Shown here in pieces: positions 56,751-64,000 of a stretch of 64,000 bases of DNA. This DNA comes from an uncultured Bacteroides sp. (GTDB lineage: Bacteria > Bacteroidota > Bacteroidia > Bacteroidales > Bacteroidaceae). Every line of letters starts with the position of its first letter. Within the stretch, counting starts at the first letter, position 1. The translations under genes and the position numbers were made by a program. The stretch lies in contig NZ_OY781099.1 of the NCBI RefSeq assembly GCF_963676325.1, positions 3,844,001-3,908,000 of the forward strand. The letters are read 5' to 3'. The notes under the pieces are model-generated. The model saw only the letters and a list, made by a program, of their open reading frames with translations. It searched no databases and was not told the DNA's origin.

Positions 56751-57201
56751 ATTCACTCTGCTGTTATCACTTATTCTTTTAACAGCATGTGATTCAAATA
56801 CAATGTATCACTCTTTTCTTCATTTACCCAAAGAGGGATGGAGAAAGAGTGATACTCTTACATTTAAAGCACCTATAACGGACTCTCTTGCCACTTTCCG
56901 CGTATCTGTAGAGGTACGTAACCGTGATGATTACCCATATAGCAATCTATATCTTTTCATTTCACACAACACGCAGGATAGTACTATTTTTGTTACAGAC
57001 ACCGTTAAGTATACGCTTGCCGACAAATCAGGAAAGTGGTTGGGAACAGGTCTTGGAGATCTTTTCCAATCGTCCTGTAGCTATACATTTGTTGCTCCCA
57101 GACGCTCTGGCAATCTAATTTTCAAGGTTGCCCACGGAATGAGAGATAATAACTTAGTGGGTATTAACGATATTGGATTAGAGATTAAGCGAGAAAGATA
57201 A
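56722..57201 (+). CDS. gldH: Gliding motility lipoprotein GldH
   Basis: 159 residues with a lipoprotein signal (MTSHNLKKNKFTLLLSLILLTAC, Cys23). A beta-rich mature domain follows (DTLTFKAPITDSLATFRVSV, then SNLYLFISHN and GLGDLFQSSCSYTF), as in GldH. The ATG at 56722 is the only start that gives a signal peptide, and it overlaps the RicT tail by 29 bp. In Flavobacterium GldH is needed for gliding; non-gliding Bacteroides keep it with unknown function. The stop is 12 bp from the convergent rodA stop. Confidence 0.85.
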   Translation: MTSHNLKKNKFTLLLSLILLTACDSNTMYHSFLHLPKEGWRKSDTLTFKAPITDSLATFRVSVEVRNRDDYPYSNLYLFISHNTQDSTIFVTDTVKYTLADKSGKWLGTGLGDLFQSSCSYTFVAPRRSGNLIFKVAHGMRDNNLVGINDIGLEIKRER

Positions 57202-57205
57202 AGTT

Positions 57206-57230
57206 CTGGAAGACTACTGGAGTCTTTCAG
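57206..57230. terminator. Possible convergent terminator gldH/rodA
   Basis: CTGGAAGACT (57206-57215) pairs with AGTCTTTCAG (57221-57230) with one G-T. It overlaps the last codons of rodA and lacks a good T-run, so it is weak. Confidence 0.35.
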
Positions 57231-58674
57231 ATCTTCCCGCATCAATTCTTAAAAAGATAAATAAAAGAGTTGTAAATCCCCATAATGATGACCCCCCATA
57301 GCTAAAAAAAGGCAAAGGAATACCAATTACAGGTGTTAGTCCTAAAACCATTCCCACATTAATGAACAGGTGAAAGACAAAAATACTGACTACAGAATAA
57401 CCATAGACCCGGCCAAAGGCTGAGCTCTGCCGTTCAGAAAGAACGATTAGTCGCAGTATAAGAAAAAGAAATAAAATCAAAACAACAGAAGAACCTACAA
57501 GTCCTTGTTCTTCACCAACTGTACAGAAAATAAAGTCAGTATCCTGTTCCGGAACATACTTAAGCTTGGTCTGAGTACCATTAAGAAAACCTTTTCCGTA
57601 TAAGCCACCCGAGCCAATAGCTATTTTTGACTGGTTAACATTATACCCTGCACCAGTAAGATCTTCCTCCATTCCCAACACTACCTTAATACGAATTTGC
57701 TGATGCGGTTCCAATACACTATTAAAAACGTAGTTACTTGAGAACAGAAAACCAACGGAAGCAAGTGTAAATACGGAAATTAACAGATATCCTTTATTCC
57801 TTTCTGTAAGCGATAGGAAAGCCAGGTAACCAGCAGCAATCAAACATAAAGGTAGTAATACCCATACTAGGTTAAAAGGAACTATATATTTTGAAAAAAG
57901 ATAAGTCAAAAGAGAGACTAACACACTGATGCCTACAATATTGCGAACAGGAGGCCAGCGTTTCATATAAACCCAAACCATACCTCCAGCAAACAAAAGT
58001 ATCATTGCCAATACAGAAAATTGCCCTATAGGTGTTGAAGTTCCGGTAATCATCACATCTCCAAAGCGGATACCAACAATGAAGTAAATCACTGCACAGA
58101 CTCCTGAAAATAAGATAGCACCAGGCATTCCTTCCCTATAAAGCATAAAAAAGAAAGCAAGGTATACTAAAGCAGATCCGGTTTCTCGCTGCAAAATAAT
58201 TATTCCCAATGGTAATAGAATCAAAAGAGCCAATAATAAAGCACTCTTCAGCTTTCTCATATTAAATGAGTAAGAGTTCATATATTTAGCAAGAACAAGC
58301 GCAGTTGCAAACTTTGCAAACTCGGCAGGTTGAAGACTGACAGGCCCTAAACTAATCCAGGAATGGGAACCTTTTACGTCTCTAGCAACAAATATCGTGG
58401 CAACAAGCAATAAAAGCATCCCCACATACATAACATAGGAAAACATATCGTATATACGCTCTTCAATCATCAACAACACAAATCCCAGCCCAAAAGAACA
58501 CAATATCCACATCAACTGTTTTCCAGCTCTGGTACCGAAGTTAAGAAAGTCTGTATCTCCATAATTGTAACTGGCTCCACATACGCTAAACCAGCCACAA
58601 ATAATAAGTATCAAGTAGACGGCAATAGTTGCCCAATCTACCGATTTCCATAAACTAACGCGTCTGGGTTCCAT
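57214..58674 (-). CDS. rodA: Rod-shape SEDS glycosyltransferase RodA
   Basis: 486 residues with about 10 membrane segments. SEDS features: the GSHSWISLGPVSLQPAEFAK loop, QRETGSALVY with the conserved catalytic Asp region, and near the C-terminus PVIGIPLPFFSYGGSS. It polymerises lipid II glycan strands for lateral wall growth with PBP2. Longer than many RodA proteins (about 370-420) because of an extra membrane block near 200-320. It starts 20 bp inside the mrdA gene, so the pair is translationally coupled. Confidence 0.93.
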   Translation of the reverse strand: MEPRRVSLWKSVDWATIAVYLILIICGWFSVCGASYNYGDTDFLNFGTRAGKQLMWILCSFGLGFVLLMIEERIYDMFSYVMYVGMLLLLVATIFVARDVKGSHSWISLGPVSLQPAEFAKFATALVLAKYMNSYSFNMRKLKSALLLALLILLPLGIIILQRETGSALVYLAFFFMLYREGMPGAILFSGVCAVIYFIVGIRFGDVMITGTSTPIGQFSVLAMILLFAGGMVWVYMKRWPPVRNIVGISVLVSLLTYLFSKYIVPFNLVWVLLPLCLIAAGYLAFLSLTERNKGYLLISVFTLASVGFLFSSNYVFNSVLEPHQQIRIKVVLGMEEDLTGAGYNVNQSKIAIGSGGLYGKGFLNGTQTKLKYVPEQDTDFIFCTVGEEQGLVGSSVVLILFLFLILRLIVLSERQSSAFGRVYGYSVVSIFVFHLFINVGMVLGLTPVIGIPLPFFSYGGSSLWGFTTLLFIFLRIDAGRSERLQ

Positions 58675-60508
58675 AGGATATTACTGCATTACTAAGACTT
58701 TCAACTAACTTTTCTCTTTCAGGAGCAATCTTACCTTTAAGATAACGTTCCATCATCAACGCTCCGATAGGAACAGCATACGTTGCTCCCCAACCACCAT
58801 TTTCAATATAAACGCAAATAGAAATCTTAGGTTTTCTCATTGGTGCAAATCCCATAAAGACAGAGTGGTCTTTTCCTCTATTTTGTGCTGTACCGGTTTT
58901 TCCGCAAATCTCCATATCAGGCATATAGTTGGCACGGGTACAGGTTCCATGTTCTACAGCTCCGCGCATTCCTTGAATGATGTAAGAATAGTACTTCGGA
59001 TCAATTGTAGTATGCCTTGGAAAAAGATAAGTACTATCTAATTTACCTCCCATAATATTCTTTACTACATGCGGAGTTATGAAATGTCCTCTATTCGCAA
59101 TGGTTGCTCCTTCGTTAGCAATTTGAAGAGGAGTAAGCAATATTTCTCCCTGCCCAATAGCTGTATGGATAATTCGTAAACCACCCCACCGGCCTTTTCC
59201 ATATACCTTATCATAAAACTTAGCATTGGGAATAAGCCCTCTTTTTTCACCCGGGAGATCCACTCCCAGTTTATATCCAAATCCCATTGATACCATGTGA
59301 TTTTTCCAGACAGTTAGTGCAGAATCTGAATTAAGATACTTCTTGTTATCAATCATCCGGTATAATCCCCAGCAAAAGTAGGAATTACAAGATGTTGCCA
59401 GAGCTGGCACCAATGACAATGGAGAAGGATGTGAGTGACACCCTACCCTAAGACCTGGCACCACAAACCCATGATAACAAGGGAAAGCTGTTGCCGGACT
59501 AATAATTCCTTCCTGAAGAAAGACCAAAGACTGAGCCGGTTTAAAAGTAGATCCCGGAGGATACGAAGCCATCAATGCTCTGTTGAAAAGAGGTTTTCTG
59601 GGATCTCGTTCCAAAGCCATGTGATTCTTTCCTCGCTGACGCCCAACCATATCTGCAGGATTAAAAGTTGGAGAAGAAACAAGACAAAGGATTTCACCTG
59701 TTTCTGGTTCTATTGCCACTATTGCTCCAATCTTTTTCCCCATAAGTTTCTCTCCAAACTGCTGTAAATCAATATCAATAGAGAGTTTCAGATTTTTACC
59801 AGGAATAGGTTTCTTATCTAGTTTACCGTTCAAATATTTTCCTTGAATACGTCCATGCGCATCCCGGAGTAAAATCTCCACGCCTTTATGCCCACGGAGT
59901 TGTTTCTCATAGAACTTTTCTATTCCTTGTTTTCCTATATAGTCTCCACGAACATAATAATCATCGTCTTCTATATTTGCCATGGAAGCTTCTCCTAAAT
60001 CACCTAATATATGAGCTGCTGAATTATATGAATATTGTCGGATAGAATGCTGCTGAACATAGAAACCACGAAATTTAAATAATTTTTCCTGCAGTACACT
60101 GCTCTCCTCAGCAGAAAGCTGTACCATAAAAAGTTGGTTCGTAAAACGTGAATATCCGGGATTCTTAGAACGATCCTTAATATCATCCATTCGTTTTATA
60201 AAATAGTCTTTAGTGATCTTTAGTGTCTGACATAGATCAAGAGTATCAAGATGATCAACCTCTTTCATCACAACCATTACATCATAAGCAGGCTGATTAT
60301 AAACCAACAGTTTATTATTACGATCGTAAAAGATACCTCTGGAAGGATATTGAATTTTGTTTAGAAAAGCATTACTATCAGCATTTTTTTTGTAATCTTC
60401 AGACAATATCTGAAGTACAAAAAGACGCAGAATAAAAATAAGCACTACCGAAAAAGCAATGCCAGCAATCACATATTTCCTTTTTTCTAAATTATAATCT
60501 CTAGCCAC
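58655..60508 (-). CDS. mrdA: Penicillin-binding protein 2
   Basis: 617 residues: one N-terminal membrane anchor (about 12-32), pedestal domain, transpeptidase domain. Active-site motifs: STFK near 319 (PPGSTFKPAQS), SCN near 371 (ATSCNSYFCWG), KTG near 534 (CGKTGTAQN). It cross-links wall peptides for elongation and is the target of mecillinam-type beta-lactams. It lies 2 bp downstream of mreD and overlaps rodA, forming the elongasome operon. Confidence 0.95.
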   Translation of the reverse strand: MARDYNLEKRKYVIAGIAFSVVLIFILRLFVLQILSEDYKKNADSNAFLNKIQYPSRGIFYDRNNKLLVYNQPAYDVMVVMKEVDHLDTLDLCQTLKITKDYFIKRMDDIKDRSKNPGYSRFTNQLFMVQLSAEESSVLQEKLFKFRGFYVQQHSIRQYSYNSAAHILGDLGEASMANIEDDDYYVRGDYIGKQGIEKFYEKQLRGHKGVEILLRDAHGRIQGKYLNGKLDKKPIPGKNLKLSIDIDLQQFGEKLMGKKIGAIVAIEPETGEILCLVSSPTFNPADMVGRQRGKNHMALERDPRKPLFNRALMASYPPGSTFKPAQSLVFLQEGIISPATAFPCYHGFVVPGLRVGCHSHPSPLSLVPALATSCNSYFCWGLYRMIDNKKYLNSDSALTVWKNHMVSMGFGYKLGVDLPGEKRGLIPNAKFYDKVYGKGRWGGLRIIHTAIGQGEILLTPLQIANEGATIANRGHFITPHVVKNIMGGKLDSTYLFPRHTTIDPKYYSYIIQGMRGAVEHGTCTRANYMPDMEICGKTGTAQNRGKDHSVFMGFAPMRKPKISICVYIENGGWGATYAVPIGALMMERYLKGKIAPEREKLVESLSNAVISYGTQTR

Positions 60509-60510
60509 GT

Positions 60511-61008
60511 CTATTTATTTAAGCCTTCAATGCCCATAATACACAAAACTGTAAACAAAGAGCTAGCTCCTATTTTAATCAGTAGAGTATTCAGATCAAA
60601 TAAGGAAAAAGATTCAATCATTAACAATGTAGTATGGTGAAATAAAACGCACATTATCACATATTTAATAAAAGAGGATGTGCCAATTGTCTTTATTGCA
60701 GGTATAAACTCATCAGTACTATCACGCTGAGTGAAAAGCCGTAAAAAGAGTGGACGAATAAAAGCAATAAAAGTAGCTGCAGCTGCATTCATACCAGGAG
60801 TGTCAGAAAATATATCAACCACTAATCCCAGTGAAAATGCCCACAGCATTAACTCACTTCTCGATGTTCCGGAGGACATCTTTAGAATCATATAAATATA
60901 AATAAATGGCGTTGCATATCCTGCAATATGTACATTGTTAAGCACCAAGACTTGAATCAACGCCAAGGCTACAAACCACTCTATACGTCTTAAATATGTT
61001 ATAATCAT
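60511..61008 (-). CDS. mreD: Rod shape-determining protein MreD
   Basis: 165 residues with five or so hydrophobic segments (for example VALALIQVLVLNNVHIAGYATPF near 15-35). The charged DIFSDTPGMNAAAATFIAFIRP motif is typical of MreD. It is an inner-membrane elongasome component. Its start overlaps the mreC stop (ATGA). Confidence 0.9.
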   Translation of the reverse strand: MIITYLRRIEWFVALALIQVLVLNNVHIAGYATPFIYIYMILKMSSGTSRSELMLWAFSLGLVVDIFSDTPGMNAAAATFIAFIRPLFLRLFTQRDSTDEFIPAIKTIGTSSFIKYVIMCVLFHHTTLLMIESFSLFDLNTLLIKIGASSLFTVLCIMGIEGLNK

Positions 61009-61853
61009 TGTTGTTTATTTGCCATTTCTTCAAGAAGTCTCTGTTCCATTTGATTTGATTTGGGTAACACTCTTACACTACCTAATTTCCCAAAATCTGT
61101 AGTTAACCGAATCTTCAGCTGGTAAGAAAGTCCATCTTTAGAGTTACCAATATGATCTACTGTGCCAACCATTATACCCGCAGGAAAAACATCAGAATAG
61201 CCACTGGTAACTAATGTGTCTCCCAAACTAAATTTTGCGTGTCTTGGTAAATCATTTAAGTAAGCATAGCGTGAATCGCTACCCTCCCATCTTAATGCGC
61301 CAAAATAACCGCTTCCTAATATCTTACAACCTATTCTACTCTTGGTATTCAGCATAGATAAAACTACTGAATATTTAGGTGTTGTCATATACACAATACC
61401 AACAACCCCATTTCGGTCGATAACCCCCATTTCGCTATGAATTCCAGCATCTGACCCCTTATCCAGAGTAATGTAATTATCCGCCTTTATCAGTGAATTG
61501 TTTATCACATTAGCCTTAATAACATGAAGATCATTAACAGCTCTGCCTTTTAGGCTGTCCACCTCTAAAGAATCTATACCATGTTCTTGCAATTCCTTTC
61601 TCAGATTCGTTATTTGTTGTTCCAATAACATATTCCGATCAAGTAAATCTTCATTAGCCTCCTTCAAAAAGAAGTAGGATGTAACAGATCCTCTTAATTT
61701 ATAAATTTCACCTGCAGCAATATTGCTTGAAGTGAAAAATGAGCTTTTCTGGTAATGATTAAAGCGAAACAACAAAGTAAAACTAGTAACCTCTAACAAA
61801 ATGAAAAGAAACCAGTAGTTATATTTTATAAGGAAGTTCAGTAAGTTCCGCAT
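61005..61853 (-). CDS. mreC: Rod shape-determining protein MreC
   Basis: 282 residues: one membrane anchor (about 12-30), a coiled-coil stretch (NRNMLLEQQITNLRKELQEH region, 70-95) and the beta-rich MreC domain with DKGSDAGIHSEMGVIDRNGVVG and GDTLVTSGYSDVFPAGIMVG. It is a periplasmic scaffold that activates PBP2/RodA. It is separated from mreB by a 95-bp gap holding a large hairpin. Confidence 0.94.
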   Translation of the reverse strand: MRNLLNFLIKYNYWFLFILLEVTSFTLLFRFNHYQKSSFFTSSNIAAGEIYKLRGSVTSYFFLKEANEDLLDRNMLLEQQITNLRKELQEHGIDSLEVDSLKGRAVNDLHVIKANVINNSLIKADNYITLDKGSDAGIHSEMGVIDRNGVVGIVYMTTPKYSVVLSMLNTKSRIGCKILGSGYFGALRWEGSDSRYAYLNDLPRHAKFSLGDTLVTSGYSDVFPAGIMVGTVDHIGNSKDGLSYQLKIRLTTDFGKLGSVRVLPKSNQMEQRLLEEMANKQQ

Positions 61854-61874
61854 ATAATTCCAATGTACTAACTA

Positions 61875-61934
61875 GCCGGTGTGCTGACATGGCGATACTG
61901 TACCAAAGGTACATCCGCATATCAGCACACCGGC
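61875..61934 (-). promoter_or_regulatory. Large hairpin between mreB and mreC
   Basis: GCCGGTGTGCTGA (61875-61887) pairs perfectly with TCAGCACACCGGC (61922-61934). Inside, TGTACC/GGTACA (61899-61904 with 61908-61913) and ATG/CAT pairs extend it. No T-run follows on the mRNA side, so an attenuator, a processing site or a 3' stability element for mreB is likelier than a full terminator. Confidence 0.75.
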
Positions 61935-61948
61935 ATAAATTATGTTGT

Positions 61949-62968
61949 TTATCGCATTAAGAAGGAGAATCTATCTACATTCTTCAACGCTACACCTGTT
62001 CCTTTTGCTACAGCATGAAGAGGATCTTCTGCTATGTGGAAAGGAATATTAATCTTATCTGTTAAACGTTTATCAAGACCTCTCAAGAGAGCACCGCCAC
62101 CAGCTAGGTAGATACCATTGTGAACGATATCTGCGTACAATTCAGGTGGAGTCTGTTCCAATGCACTTAAAATAGCAGTTTCCATCTTTGCGATAGATTT
62201 CTCTAAACAGTGAGCAATCTCCTGGTAACAAACGGGAACTTCCATTGGAAGTGCAGTCATTCTGTTAGGTCCATGAACAATAAAATCCTCAGGTGCATCT
62301 TCAAGTTCTGTCAATGCAGCACCTACATGAATCTTAATCTGTTCTGCAGTGCGTTCACCAACCTTAAGATTATGCTGACGTCCCATATACTCCTGAATAT
62401 CAGAAGTAAGATCATCTCCAGCGATACGGATGGACTTGTTTGAAACAATACCACCTAATGAAATAACTGCAATTTCAGTAGAACCACCACCTATATCAAC
62501 AATCATATTTCCTTCCGGAGCTTCAACATCTATACCAATACCAATAGCTGCAGCCATTGGTTCAAATATCAAATAAACATCGCGTCCGCCCGCATGTTCT
62601 GCAGAGTCACGTACAGCACGTAATTCAACTTCGGTACTTCCTGATGGAACACAGATAACCATTCTCAAAGAAGGAGAGAAAAATCTGTTGTGTGTATTCA
62701 TCATCTTAATCATACCACGCATCATTTGCTCACATGCATAAAAGTCAGCAATCACACCATCACGAAGAGGACGGATAGTTCTGATATTCTCATGTGTTTT
62801 CCCATGCATCTGGCGTGCCTTTTCACCAACGGCAATCATTTTGTCCGTACGTCTGTCCAAAGCAACAACAGAGGGTTCATCAACGACTATCTTTCCGTTG
62901 GTGATAATGATGGTATTGGCTGTTCCCAAATCCATCGCTATTTCTTGTGTGAAAGAAAATAATCCCAT
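61949..62968 (-). CDS. mreB: Rod shape-determining protein MreB
   Basis: 339 residues, a bacterial actin. Phosphate 1 MDLGTANT at 12-19, connect-1 EPMAAAIG near 138, phosphate 2 DIGGGSTE near 158, and the adenosine motif LAGGGALLRGLDKRL near 290. It forms membrane-bound filaments that orient RodA/PBP2. It starts 6 bp after purH, so transcription from the purine gene may enter the shape operon. Confidence 0.97.
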   Translation of the reverse strand: MGLFSFTQEIAMDLGTANTIIITNGKIVVDEPSVVALDRRTDKMIAVGEKARQMHGKTHENIRTIRPLRDGVIADFYACEQMMRGMIKMMNTHNRFFSPSLRMVICVPSGSTEVELRAVRDSAEHAGGRDVYLIFEPMAAAIGIGIDVEAPEGNMIVDIGGGSTEIAVISLGGIVSNKSIRIAGDDLTSDIQEYMGRQHNLKVGERTAEQIKIHVGAALTELEDAPEDFIVHGPNRMTALPMEVPVCYQEIAHCLEKSIAKMETAILSALEQTPPELYADIVHNGIYLAGGGALLRGLDKRLTDKINIPFHIAEDPLHAVAKGTGVALKNVDRFSFLMR

Positions 62969-62974
62969 TTTTTA

Positions 62975-64000
62975 TTAATGTTTAAAATGTCTGAAACCAG
63001 TCGTAACCATAGCTACGCCATTTTCATTACAATAATCAAAAGACAGCTGATCCTTAATAGATCCGCCTGGTTGAATAACTGAAGTAATACCTTCCTTATG
63101 TGCTATCTCCACACAATCAGGGAATGGGAAGAATGCATCACTAGCCATAACAGCACCCTGCAAGTCAAAAGCAAAGGATTTCGCCTTTTCTATAGCTTGT
63201 TTCAATGCATCTACACGAGAAGTCTGCCCAATACCACTTGCCAAAAGTTGTTTTCCTTTTGCCAGAACAATGGCATTTGACTTACTGTTTTTCACAATCT
63301 TGTTAGCGAACAACATATCTTCGATTTCCTGCTCTGTTGGAGCCTTATCAGTTACAGTCTTCAGATCTGCAGAAGTTTCTATTTTCAAATCTTTGTCTTG
63401 TACCAAAACGCCATTCAATAATGAGCGGAACTGTTTTTTAGGGAATTTAGCTTCCTTGCGAACCAAGACAATGCGATTTTTCTTTTGAGTCAAAATTTCC
63501 AAAGCATCAACATCATAATCAGGTGCAATGATAATTTCAAAGAAAATCTTATTTATTTCTTCTGCAGCAGCCTTGTCAATAACAGCATTCGTAATCAGAA
63601 CTCCACCAAAAGCAGAGACTGGGTCAGCAGCCAAAGCATCTGTCCAAGCTTCAGCCACAGTAGGACGTGAAGCTATGCCACATGCATTATTATGTTTTAA
63701 TACAGCAAATGTCAAATCTTCGAATTCATCAATCAAATCTACAGCTGCATTTATATCAAGCAAATTATTGTATGAAATTTCTTTTCCATGAATCTGGTCA
63801 AAAATTGCATCCAGATTTCCAAAGAATACACCTTTCTGGTGAGGGTTTTCGCCATATCTAAGTGATTTCTGTTCGTTCACTGAGCTACGGAATGCTGAGC
63901 CATCTTCACCATCAAAGTAATTAAATATAGCAGAATCATAATGTGAAGAAACAGCAAATGCCTCTTTGGCAAACCAGCGACGTTCTTCAATAGAGCTTGT
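62975..64000 (-). CDS. purH: Bifunctional AICAR transformylase/IMP cyclohydrolase (5' end outside window)
   Basis: The frame is open from 64000 to the stop at 62975 (341 residues present). The N-terminal part, most of the MGS-like cyclohydrolase domain, lies beyond the right edge. The visible part includes the transformylase segments RYGENPHQKGVFF, LKHNNACGIA (K-H-N motif) and DAFFPFPDCVEIAHKEGITSVIQPGGSIKD, ending TTGFRHFKH. It performs the last two steps of IMP synthesis. A shorter start at a GTG near 63880 should be ignored because the coding sequence continues upstream. mreB follows after 6 bp. Confidence 0.95.
   Translation of the reverse strand, partial: TSSIEERRWFAKEAFAVSSHYDSAIFNYFDGEDGSAFRSSVNEQKSLRYGENPHQKGVFFGNLDAIFDQIHGKEISYNNLLDINAAVDLIDEFEDLTFAVLKHNNACGIASRPTVAEAWTDALAADPVSAFGGVLITNAVIDKAAAEEINKIFFEIIIAPDYDVDALEILTQKKNRIVLVRKEAKFPKKQFRSLLNGVLVQDKDLKIETSADLKTVTDKAPTEQEIEDMLFANKIVKNSKSNAIVLAKGKQLLASGIGQTSRVDALKQAIEKAKSFAFDLQGAVMASDAFFPFPDCVEIAHKEGITSVIQPGGSIKDQLSFDYCNENGVAMVTTGFRHFKH

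Noticed and set aside
56204..56756. Antisense open frames opposite the RicT tail
   Set aside because: Phe/Ser/Leu-rich products are the mirror of the A-rich NRNEN coding; no start signals.

Overview
The window is a low-GC segment of a Bacteroidales chromosome, most likely Bacteroides or a close relative. Evidence: three SusC/SusD outer-membrane pairs, many lipoprotein signal peptides, the Bacteroidota promoter form (a -7 box TAnnTTTG, once with a perfect TTTG 19 nt upstream), gldH and a PorW/SprE-like TPR lipoprotein, and the wall order purH-mreB-mreC-mreD-mrdA-rodA. No plasmid, phage or intact insertion sequence is visible. I name no species.

Layout. 1-3.1 kb (minus): a TPR lipoprotein running off the left edge and a metal ABC permease. 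3.2-5.8 kb (plus): an APC amino-acid permease coupled by ATGA overlap to a lipoprotein of unknown function. 6.1-7.7 kb (plus): frr and rsgA. 7.8-13.1 kb (minus): class I fumarase, then hflX with a DUF4954 beta-helix protein. 13.6-25.1 kb (minus): two SusC/SusD loci. The second carries two extra small lipoproteins in the order I recall for the B. thetaiotaomicron BT2261-2264 peptide importer. 25.6-27.9 kb (minus): rsmI, a coiled-coil lipoprotein and a HAD phosphatase. 28.1-30.1 kb (plus): tdk, an AI-2E-family membrane protein and tRNA-Lys. 30.1-31.1 kb: non-coding DNA with a 22-bp periodic palindrome array and a 21-bp direct repeat just before the third SusC/SusD pair (31.2-36.2 kb, plus). 36.4-41.8 kb (minus): a complete RND efflux operon whose first gene, a MarR regulator, survives only as a frameshifted C-terminal fragment. 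42.2-44.0 kb (plus): a pentapeptide-repeat protein and a DsbA-family protein. 44.1-52.8 kb (minus): one 2902-codon cyclic beta-1,2-glucan synthase-like gene. 53.2-57.2 kb (plus): metF-holB-RicT homologue-gldH. 57.2-64.0 kb (minus): purH (cut by the right edge) followed by the rod-shape/elongasome genes.

How it works together. Most of the window is housekeeping: translation, fumarate metabolism, folate, replication clamp loading and cell elongation. The accessory part is surface nutrient uptake (three SusCD systems, none with a glycoside hydrolase or regulator beside it), drug efflux and glucan synthesis. I found no clearly new multi-gene system. The strongest unexplained signals are regulatory DNA: the 22-bp TGTACA array, the direct-repeat operator candidate before the third SusC, the orphaned operators of the decayed marR, and a long hairpin between mreB and mreC.
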